Shown here: positions 42,809-51,000 of the stretch, piece after piece
How the letters are laid out: each line of letters opens with the position of its first letter
Position numbering within the stretch: the stretch's first letter is position 1
Assembly: GCA_023151255.1 (NCBI GenBank)
Contig: JAKLJG010000012.1
Coordinates: forward strand, 17,217 to 81,216
Source: Cyclobacteriaceae bacterium
Lineage (GTDB): Bacteria > Bacteroidota > Bacteroidia > Cytophagales > Cyclobacteriaceae
Direction of reading: 5' to 3'
Length of the DNA: 64,000 bases
Notes under the pieces: generated by a model
What the model was told of the DNA's origin: nothing
Databases searched by the model: none
Seen by the model: the letters and a program-made list of their open reading frames with translations, nothing else
Made by a program: the position numbers and the translations under genes

Positions 42809-43471
42809 TTAGTTTTTCTTTTCTTTTTTGTCATCCAGGAAGTTTAACGCAAACAGTTCGTTTTTCCTGTTGCGCAGGTCGCCCAGTATATCCTCGTTGC
42901 CGAGGTTATGAGCCAGACCTGCCAGCTTTTGTAAACGAGATGATTTTTTATGCTCCGGGGTTGCGTGAATTTCTTCCGGCTTTACTAAATATTTTGAATG
43001 GACTTCTTCGGCTGTCAGCACAATAACCATTCCGGTGGCCGGTTGTTCAATTATTTCTTCGCTGCTTGGAGTTGGCGTGCTGAATTCATTTAATTCCACA
43101 GGAAGTTCAACAACAGCCATAGGTTGTAACGCCTTGGCGGGAGGCTCCGGTAACTTTTTCTTTCGCGCTGATTGTGTAACCTCGTGTACAACCGGATCAG
43201 CACCTGAATATATTTTTGCTGTGATTTCGGCTGAATTAGTTTTTGGCTCATCAGTTTGTTGTGCAATAACCGGATCTTCTGTGACGATAAAATTTATCAG
43301 CAGCAACGATGCTACTGCAAATAAGGCAAAGCCTGCGGCAATTTTCAGCCATAACTTTTGGTGGATGGACTTGTTTAATCCTGATTCTATTCGTGACCAA
43401 GCCTTTTGTGCAGGTGGTATGGCGTGGTGCCCAAGTTTTGATTTAAATAACGAATCAATTTGCTGATTCAT
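42809..43471 (-). CDS. Predicted anti-sigma factor, single-pass membrane protein
   Basis: A 220-residue protein with a cytoplasmic N-terminus of about 40 residues (IDSLFKSKLGHHAIPPAQ, then AWSRIESGLNK), one membrane helix (about 42-62) and a long Pro/Glu-rich periplasmic tail. The short N-terminal region resembles the sigma-binding parts of Bacteroidota anti-sigma factors. It overlaps the sigma gene by 17 bases, the usual tight coupling. No FecR domain is present, which separates it from the SusCD-type anti-sigma factors. Function is inferred from topology and context. Confidence 0.7.
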   Translation of the reverse strand: MNQQIDSLFKSKLGHHAIPPAQKAWSRIESGLNKSIHQKLWLKIAAGFALFAVASLLLINFIVTEDPVIAQQTDEPKTNSAEITAKIYSGADPVVHEVTQSARKKKLPEPPAKALQPMAVVELPVELNEFSTPTPSSEEIIEQPATGMVIVLTAEEVHSKYLVKPEEIHATPEHKKSSRLQKLAGLAHNLGNEDILGDLRNRKNELFALNFLDDKKEKKN

Positions 43472-44039
43472 GGCGATGTTGGTTATGGTTAAGGCCTTCC
43501 GTATCGGCCAGTAATTTTTGCAGGTATGTGCGTGCCCGGCTCAACTGCGACTTTGACGTGTTTTCGCTGATACCCAGTTGCTCGGCAATTTCCTTATGGG
43601 AGTACCCATCAATTGCGTACATGTTAAAAACGATTCGATACCCGGTGGGTAACTGCTTGATTATTCGTAGCAGGTCCTCTGCTTCCAGGTGATCGCTCAG
43701 CGTGTGGTAGTCCGGTTCGCGGTCGGCTGCCTCCAAATCAGTTTCAAGGAACATCGACCGGTTTCTGCGTAAAAAGGTGAGTGCCTCATTTACAACTACC
43801 TTGCGAACCCAGCCTTCAAAACTTCCTTCGCCTTTATATTGTTCAATGCGTTCAAAAATTTTTGTAAAGGCAGTTACCAGCACGTCTTCGGCATCCATGC
43901 TATCCTTAACATAGCGATAGCACAAGGCGTACATTTTAGCTGAATAAAGGTTATAAAGGGATTGCTGGGCGCTCCGCTCGCGCCTGATGCACCCCTTAAT
44001 CAGTTGTTCTTCCTGTGCCCGGTAAATGGTAAACTCCAT
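43455..44039 (-). CDS. ECF-type RNA polymerase sigma factor
   Basis: A 194-residue sigma-70 family protein. The start at 44039 (MEFTIYRAQEEQLIKGC) gives a normal length. Region 2 holds LYSAKMYALCYRYVKDSMDAEDV... with the -10-binding segment, then FEGWVRKVVVNEALTFLRR. Region 4 is LPTGYRIVFNMYAIDGYSH followed by the HTH KEIAEQLGISENTSKSQLS. It precedes an anti-sigma gene and a beta-barrel gene, forming a three-gene signalling unit. Confidence 0.9.
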   Translation of the reverse strand: MEFTIYRAQEEQLIKGCIRRERSAQQSLYNLYSAKMYALCYRYVKDSMDAEDVLVTAFTKIFERIEQYKGEGSFEGWVRKVVVNEALTFLRRNRSMFLETDLEAADREPDYHTLSDHLEAEDLLRIIKQLPTGYRIVFNMYAIDGYSHKEIAEQLGISENTSKSQLSRARTYLQKLLADTEGLNHNQHRHESAN

Positions 44040-44161
44040 TATGCAGTTCGTTGGTAAGATGCGCCCGGGCACCCATAGGTTGCACGGCTTGTAAAATTAA
44101 GTGCAAAGGCGCGTTTTTACCTTATCCAGGTGGTAAAACGAATTATCCGGAACCGGGTTGG

Positions 44162-44218
44162 CTATGCCTGCGCCACCAGCCACCCGACAATCAGAATAAG
44201 AAGGATGATGATAACCAT
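44162..44218 (-). CDS. Possible 18-residue hydrophobic peptide after the PspC gene
   Basis: Two bases beyond the PspC gene stop, a tiny frame encodes MVIIILLILIVGWLVAQA, a single ideal membrane helix. It would be co-transcribed with the PspC gene. Such a short frame can arise by chance, so this is only a candidate. Confidence 0.3.
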   Translation of the reverse strand: MVIIILLILIVGWLVAQA

Positions 44219-44220
44219 TG

Positions 44221-46575
44221 TTAGTCCTTTACTACTTCGGGATTTCCTTTATAGGTTATTTTGCTGGCTATACCCTCGTTCATTTCCAGCCTTCTGGTAA
44301 CATACACCTTTGCTTTGGAGGCCCCGGATGTACGGATATCGGCATCGCGAACACGGTAATCAAATGCGCTGAGTTGCGAGGCACCGCTGATGCGGGCATC
44401 CAGTGACGTGCCTTCTCCCTGCAGGATTAACTCAGAAGCACCGTTCAGGTTTATCCGTAGGTCACGCACGTTGGCTTCGCCCCGGACTTCAACGGCACCC
44501 GATGCATCTATTTCCAAATCGTCTTCCGTAAAATCGGTAAACCGCACTTTGCCGGCACCGCTTACCTCCAAACGTTCAAGTTCGGGCATCGTAATTCGGA
44601 TGCTCAATTGCTCCAGCTTAAGCGGGTTTCGTTTCCAGTTTATACGTTTTTCATCATCGTAATCAATTATCAGCGTGCTGCCACTGGTGTATATTTTGTA
44701 TTTCTCTTTCTCGCTATCCCGGCCGGTCCATTCAACTGCATAGGTATTTCCGCGGGAAATGGCTACATCCAGCAGGCCGCTTAGTTCAAGTTCATTAAAA
44801 TCCTCCAGGCCGTATTGGTCAGAAGTTGATGAGTCCTGTGGAAGTGGTGATTCTTCTGATTGGCTTTCGCAGGTTGTACACTTTAACCAGTTATCCGGTG
44901 TGATTATCCAGGTGTTACCGTTCCGGTTTTCATATTCAATATACTGCGATAGCAACCGCCAGGTGTTATCATCCAGCACAAATGGGTAATTGTATGGAAT
45001 ATATAATGTCATCTTTAACCGTTGAGCCCTGAACACGGCACCGTCACGGAATTGGATGTTTGAGTCAAACGTCAGAACAGAGTCCTGTTGCTGAACGGTA
45101 TAGTCAATCATCTGGGCATTAGTAGCTGCTTCCTGGCGGGTTCGGCCCTGCGCTTCGAAATACTGAACCAGCTTAAGGGTTTTTCCTTCATAGCCTTTTA
45201 AGGACAGGGTGGTAACATCATAATCGTCCAGTCCGGTTTCACGGATTTTCAGCACAGCCGTTTTGCCCTGTAAATCGTAAACGGTTTCAACTTTGTGTTC
45301 ACCATCTTCTTTGAAGTTCATTACAATTTTCGGTACGGTTGCGCTAAGCACCACAACCGATGACAGGAAGAAGATGAACAGGAACCATCCGGTTGCAGCA
45401 CTAAATATTATACGGTTAGCAACAACCGAAATGCCCAGCAGCAGAATAATGATGCCCGGAATCAGCGATCCGATAAAGGCCATGACTACGGTAAACGTTG
45501 GGATGGCGCGCGAAAACTCCTCAATCGGGAAACTGATATCCTGCCAGCCCAGCAACCAGGCCGACTGGAAGGTAAACAGGCCCAGGAAGATGCCGAAGGC
45601 AACCAGTACACCGATAACCAGGCTGAGGCCGGTAAAGGCAACTACAATACCAATGGCTACACGAAGCACTTCGGCTATGGGAGTTAGTATTTTACCCAAG
45701 CCGGTAATAAGCATACCCAGCAGGCGGAAGGGGAAAAGCAGGATCTTTGTAAATACATTTTCTTCACTACGCTGAGCATCGCTTCCTTTTTTAATATTCG
45801 ATTCAATATTTGAAAGGGTTACCGGTTCACCCTGCATCTGCATCTTGTCGGTAATGGATTTGGCCTCGGGTAGTGCAATCCACATTACGATGTAGGCTAC
45901 AATTCCAAGTCCACCAAATACGGTGAGGATGATAAAAAGTACGCGGACAATTACCACGTCCATTCCGAAGTAAGCCGCAATACCGGCCGAAACTCCGCCC
46001 AGCACTTTTCTTTCCGGATCGCGGAAGAGCTTTTTGGTGATTTGGGGCTCATCCAGGTCGTAGGAACCCGGAATCACTATCCATAATACAAGGTAAACCA
46101 GTAGAATGACTCCGTAAGCAAGTGTTAAAAAAGCAAACAGCAGGCGTATCCAAACCGGGTCGACATTAAAGTAGTTACCCAGGCCGGCACAAACACCACC
46201 GAGTATTTTACGCTTTTGGTCGCGTAAAAATTTTTTGTCGGGTTGGGTTGAGTGGGCTTGGCGGTAAGCACTTTCTGTGCGGGTTTCCGCCTGGGCAAAT
46301 TCCTGTTCTTCGGCTGCTTTGAAATCGTGCACACTGCCCATGGTGGCAATCAGATTCTTAACATCTTCACTGGTGATTACCTGTTTGCTTTCGCTGAGTT
46401 TGCTGAGGAAAATTTCAGCAATTCGGCTTTCGATGTCGGCCAGAATTTCGCTGCTGTCTTCATACGAGCTGAAGTACTTGTTTACTGAGTCGAGGTATTT
46501 CTTCAGCGCTTCGTAGCCGTCTTCTTCAATGTGAAAAATGATGCCGCTGATGTTGATGCTGATATTCTTTTTCAT
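44221..46575 (-). CDS. PspC-domain envelope-stress protein with C-terminal toastrack/DUF2807 domain
   Basis: A 784-residue membrane protein. The first 100 residues are a charged, mostly helical cytoplasmic domain. Two PspC domains follow: RDQKRKILGGVCAGLGNYF... and RDPERKVLGGVSAGIAAYF..., each with a membrane helix. Next come several more helices (about 290-420), then a soluble region. The C-terminal domain has the repeated short strands of the DUF2807/toastrack fold (LDVAISRGNTYAVEW, LEVSGAGKVRF, IDASGAVEVRG). PspC proteins sense or answer membrane damage. It follows a PadR regulator by 19 bases, a common pairing in this phylum. Confidence 0.9.
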   Translation of the reverse strand: MKKNISINISGIIFHIEEDGYEALKKYLDSVNKYFSSYEDSSEILADIESRIAEIFLSKLSESKQVITSEDVKNLIATMGSVHDFKAAEEQEFAQAETRTESAYRQAHSTQPDKKFLRDQKRKILGGVCAGLGNYFNVDPVWIRLLFAFLTLAYGVILLVYLVLWIVIPGSYDLDEPQITKKLFRDPERKVLGGVSAGIAAYFGMDVVIVRVLFIILTVFGGLGIVAYIVMWIALPEAKSITDKMQMQGEPVTLSNIESNIKKGSDAQRSEENVFTKILLFPFRLLGMLITGLGKILTPIAEVLRVAIGIVVAFTGLSLVIGVLVAFGIFLGLFTFQSAWLLGWQDISFPIEEFSRAIPTFTVVMAFIGSLIPGIIILLLGISVVANRIIFSAATGWFLFIFFLSSVVVLSATVPKIVMNFKEDGEHKVETVYDLQGKTAVLKIRETGLDDYDVTTLSLKGYEGKTLKLVQYFEAQGRTRQEAATNAQMIDYTVQQQDSVLTFDSNIQFRDGAVFRAQRLKMTLYIPYNYPFVLDDNTWRLLSQYIEYENRNGNTWIITPDNWLKCTTCESQSEESPLPQDSSTSDQYGLEDFNELELSGLLDVAISRGNTYAVEWTGRDSEKEKYKIYTSGSTLIIDYDDEKRINWKRNPLKLEQLSIRITMPELERLEVSGAGKVRFTDFTEDDLEIDASGAVEVRGEANVRDLRINLNGASELILQGEGTSLDARISGASQLSAFDYRVRDADIRTSGASKAKVYVTRRLEMNEGIASKITYKGNPEVVKD

Positions 46576-46594
46576 AATCGGATAAATCGGATGG

Positions 46595-46936
46595 TTAGGA
46601 GGTTGCTTTTGATCGGGACGTGATCATTTCAGTGGACTGGATAACCTCATCCCAGGTTTCGGTTAGTTTTTCCAGAAATTTCATACCCCTGTCGGTAAGT
46701 TTATAGTATTTGCGTGGTGGGCCTGATTTTGATTCTACCCATTTGTATTCCAGCAGGCCTGCATTTTTCAGGCGGGTGAGCAGTGGATACAGGGTGCCTT
46801 CAACCACAATCATGCGGGCGTTGGTGAGTTCATCCAGCAGGTCGGTTGCATACACTTCACCCCGTGATATGATGTGAAGGACACAATATTCCAAAACCCC
46901 TTTGCGCATTTGTACTTGTGTGTTCTCCAGGTTCAT
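46595..46936 (-). CDS. PadR-family transcriptional regulator
   Basis: A 113-residue winged-helix repressor. The start at 46936 (MNLENTQVQMRKGVLEYC) is the normal PadR beginning; a longer frame adds 13 unlikely residues. The family pattern is clear: CVLHIISRGEVYATDLLDEL, VVEGTLYPLLTRLKNAGLL, and then the wing SGPPRKYYKLTDRGMKFL. It is first in an operon with the PspC gene. PadR proteins typically repress their neighbour and are released by small effectors or membrane stress. Confidence 0.9.
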   Translation of the reverse strand: MNLENTQVQMRKGVLEYCVLHIISRGEVYATDLLDELTNARMIVVEGTLYPLLTRLKNAGLLEYKWVESKSGPPRKYYKLTDRGMKFLEKLTETWDEVIQSTEMITSRSKATS

Positions 46937-47065
46937 AACAGCCAGCCTTTGGCAGCCGGTACTTGGCATCACCAAGTACTAAGCCAAAGAACGGAATTTT
47001 TTTAAAAGCGTGTTTTTGAGCCAAAATGAGTGAATTTATATTTTGAAGCCGGCTCGTAATTTCGT

Positions 47066-48085
47066 TCACTGCTCATAATTGAACACTGAAAAATCAGAAG
47101 CGTACATATTGCGGGCTATTTCTAACGCGCGGCCGGAATAATAAATGTGGTAATCATAGGGTGGCGTGCGGTTCAGGCGGGGTAACTCCAAGCCATAGGC
47201 CGAAAGGAACTCCTGTAAGGGCTGCGGTTCTTCCAGCTTAAAAACCTTCAACGGGATTTTTCTTTTTAGATAGGGTGTAACAAAACAACTTTGCGGGCGG
47301 AGGTGCTGGTCTTTCAAACGGTCGGGGATTTTATTGATCCGATACACAAACTCATCGAATGAAAGTGATTTTGGTAATATGCCAAACAGGTAATCGTTGT
47401 ATATAAAGTCGCTATCCGTGCGTTCAAAGAAATCGCGGTACACCGATACGAGGCGGTGTAGCGGATGGCGCACCACGGTAAAGCCGGTTAGTGTTTTCAA
47501 ATCGGGCTGTACGGTGCGCTCAAGCCAGCAATCCGTAATCAGATTTACCTGTGTTGAACTAATGGTTTCAGGTAAATCCGGAAAATTGATTTTTAAAAGT
47601 GCATACGAGCAGGAAGTATTGGCAGCCTTGGGTATGCGCACATAAAAAAGTTTTTTTTCTGTTGCAACTAAGTGCCCTGCTTGCTGGCGAATTGAGCTTT
47701 TTAGTTGCGCACCTGTGCTTTTTAAATGATGAACAATTAAGTTCGTATGGGGAGGCTGTTTGTTTGGAAGACTCCCGCCCGGAAGAAATTTTTCAAACCC
47801 GGCAAGTTGGCTTTTTTGTAAAAAAGCAAAATCGGTAACCGGGGTTTTAAGGGAGCCGTGTTTGGCTATAACGGTAAGTAATGATAGTAGTCCGGCCACA
47901 GGCGTAAAGCTAAAAAAAGCAGGCAAGCGAATACCTTTTACTTGGTGGCGCAAAACGGTATAAACGCCAATACTGCCGTATATTGCAGGGTGAAAAGGTT
48001 GGCTTTCAGTAAAATACCGATGATTTGGCGAGGTTTGGCGCTGTTTTTTACACTGGTTGCGGTAGTACCCGCTTTTTCTCAGCAT
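47066..48085 (-). CDS. Sulfotransferase family 2 protein, start uncertain
   Basis: The C-terminal 210 residues are a clear sulfotransferase: KKLFYVRIPKAANTS holds the PAPS 5'-phosphosulfate loop and TGFTVVRHPLHRLVSVYRD the 3'-phosphate loop. The enzyme would transfer sulfate from PAPS to a carbohydrate or lipid. Upstream of this domain there is no ATG or GTG until 48085, where the frame already crosses the first codons of the divergent peptidase gene. The 110 residues between look unlike protein. The true start may be a rare codon, or the 5' end may be damaged. A 48229 ATG exists but overlaps further. Confidence 0.65.
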   Translation of the reverse strand: MLRKSGYYRNQCKKQRQTSPNHRYFTESQPFHPAIYGSIGVYTVLRHQVKGIRLPAFFSFTPVAGLLSLLTVIAKHGSLKTPVTDFAFLQKSQLAGFEKFLPGGSLPNKQPPHTNLIVHHLKSTGAQLKSSIRQQAGHLVATEKKLFYVRIPKAANTSCSYALLKINFPDLPETISSTQVNLITDCWLERTVQPDLKTLTGFTVVRHPLHRLVSVYRDFFERTDSDFIYNDYLFGILPKSLSFDEFVYRINKIPDRLKDQHLRPQSCFVTPYLKRKIPLKVFKLEEPQPLQEFLSAYGLELPRLNRTPPYDYHIYYSGRALEIARNMYASDFSVFNYEQ

Positions 48086-51000
48086 GGAAATGAATGGATT
48101 CGGTTTAATCAGTTCTACTATAAAATACCCGTTGCTCAAACCGGCCTGTACCGCATTACGTATAACGACCTTCAGACAGCTGGCTTTCCGGTGGGGAGTG
48201 TAGACCCCCGCAGGCTGCAACTCTTTCACCGCGGTGAAGAACAGGCTATCTATTTAGAAGGAGAAGCTGACGCAGTTTTTAATGAAAGCGATTACATAGA
48301 ATTTTTCGGTGTAAAGAATGACGGCACACCCGATGCCCCGTTGTATAAACCAGCAGCGCACCAGCCGCACCCGTACCATAACCTGTTTAACGATACCACC
48401 TGGTACTTCTTAACATACAACCTGCTGCAAGCCGGCAAACGGATGCCCGTTATCTGGGAAGTAAATGTAACCGGCATTCCAAAGGAGACTTCGCATGTGC
48501 ATGAAAACCTGGTGGTGTTGTCAAATCAGTATGCTACCGGTATCGGGTATGGTGCAGCGCCAAACAATTTTATTCAAAATACTTTTTTTGATTTGGGCGA
48601 AGGTTGGACCGGCACGTTGCTTCGGCAAAATGAACAGACCGATTACGTGCTCACCAACCTCACCAACCAGGTGCAGGCAGACGGAACTCCGGTACTACAG
48701 GTGCAGGTGGTAAGTCGTGCGGATGTGCTTAATCGTGTTGAGATTTATGCCGGTCCAAATACAGCCGGCCTGCGATTGTTAACTGCCCAAAACTTTTCGG
48801 GATTTACTCCGGTAACGCTTACACTCCCCCTCAACTGGACGGACATTGGAGGAGACGGCAACATGACGGTTCGTGTCCGTGCCCTCAGTCAGGGTGCCGG
48901 TGCAGCACGCCTCAGTGCCTCGTATATCAAATTGAATTTTCCGCAGTCGTATAATGCCAGCGGGGCAACCGAAAAGTTTTTTAATCTTAATGAAAATCCT
49001 TCCGGCAAGTCGTACATCGAGGTTCAAAGCCCACCGGCAGGTGCACGGTTGTTTGATGTTACTGATCCAGCCAACGTTACCTGGTATAATCCGCCTACAC
49101 CGGCTTCCCCCATTCATCCTGTAATATCCGGTACCTCGGTAACGAGAAAACTTTTTCTCACTACGCTTGCCCGCTCCGTTACGGGCATCAAACGTGTGTA
49201 CTTCCGGCAGATTAATCCGGCTGATCATGACTACATCATTATCAGCCATCCGTTGCTTCGGCAACCTGCCGGCAGCTATGCCGATCCGGTTAAAGCGTAC
49301 GCTGAATACCGTGCATCGGTGGAGGGTGGAAGTTATGACACGTTGATTGTAAACATCGGCCAGTTGTACGATCAGTTTGCTTATGGTGAAACCACCCCAT
49401 TGGCGATATACCGGTTTATGAAATTTTTTACCGATACGAACGTACCACAATACCTTTTCATCATCGGTAAGGGTCTCGATCCATCCTGGAATTACTTCCG
49501 CAATCCAAATGCTTCGGAGTTTGCTGTTCATAAAAACCTGGTGCCCTCGGCCGGTATGCCGGCCTCCGATATGTACTTCACCATTGGGTTGGCCGGCAGC
49601 ACCTATGAACCGGCCGTACCTACCGGTCGTATATCAACCACCTCGGCCGCGCAAGTGGCAGCTTACCTGAACAAGGTAAAAGAAATGGAAGCCCAACCTT
49701 TTGATGCGCTGTGGCGCAAGCAACTCATCCACTTAAGTGGCGGCATCGCAGCCGGTGAGACGGATGCGTTCAGGATTTTTCTTGAACAATATGGCGAAAT
49801 AGCCAAAGGCCCTTACCTGGGTGCCAGCATAAAGGCACAGGCCAAAAACACCACCGAAGTAGGCGAACTCATTAACATTGCCGAAGAAGTGAACAGTGGC
49901 ACCAACCTGATTACTTTTTTCGGGCACAGTTCACCAACCACAAACGATTTTGAAATAGGTTTTGTAACCGATCCGCTGTTGGGGTACAACAACCCGGGCA
50001 AGTACCCGATGTTCCTCATAAACGGCTGTAACTCGGCCGACTTTTTCACCACCACGTTGCGCTGGGGCGAAGACTGGGTGCTGGCCGCCAACAAAGGGGC
50101 GCTGGGCTTTATGGCGCACACATCTTTTGGGTATACCGCTACGTTGCGGAAATATTCCGATACCTTTTATAATGTAGCCTATGGCGATTCGGTCTATATA
50201 AAAACCGGTGTTGGCGATATTCAGAAAGAGGTAGCACGCAGGTACATGCTTACCAGCCCGCCTACCGAAATCAACCTTACCCAGGTTAGCCAGATGCTCC
50301 TGCTGGGTGACCCGGCTGTAAAAGTTTTCGGGGCAACCAAACCCGACTATGAAGTGAGCAGCAATGCGCTTGCTGTTGAGTCATTGGATGGTGAGCCGGT
50401 TACCGCGCTTACCAATGAATTTTCGCTGCGGTTTATCGTTCGCAATTTAGGGCAGGCCCGGCCCGATTTGCTAGCGGTGCGGGTTACCCGCATATTCAAC
50501 GATAACTCTACTGAATCCTATGATACGCTCTACCAGCCCGTGTATCATGCCGATACTGTTTCGTTTGTAATCCGCCAGCAGAAGAATAAAGGCTTTGGCA
50601 ACAATACCTTCCGTGTGGAGTTGGATCCGTACAACCAGTACACCGAACTGAATGAAGAAAACAACACCGCTGAACTTAACCTGTTCATTCCGCTTAATAT
50701 AACGCGCAATCTGTTTCCGCATGATTTCGCAATTGTTAACTCAACAACCCCCAAACTCATATTCTCCAGTACCGATATCCTGGGCGCAGCCCGTGATTTT
50801 GAACTGCAGGTAGATACGCTCAATACGTTTAATAGCCCGTACCTGAAACAATTTGAGGTAAACGGTGTAATTGCCGAAATGACCATTGATTTGATCGCAC
50901 AGGACTCGTTGGTGTATTATTGGCGTACGCGGTTTAAGGATCCGCAGCCTGGTGAAAGTACCGATTGGGTTCAGTCGTCATTCAGCTACATTGCCGGTTC

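Noticed and set aside
43035..43466. 143-residue frame opposite the anti-sigma gene
   Set aside because: A shadow of the reverse-strand gene; Ser/Ala-rich and without features.
45293..45775. 160-residue frame opposite the PspC gene
   Set aside because: Arg/Pro/Thr-rich shadow frame; the reverse-strand PspC reading is clearly the gene.
48086..48229. Further N-terminal extension of the sulfotransferase
   Set aside because: It would run 200 bases into the divergent peptidase gene and shows no protein-like pattern.
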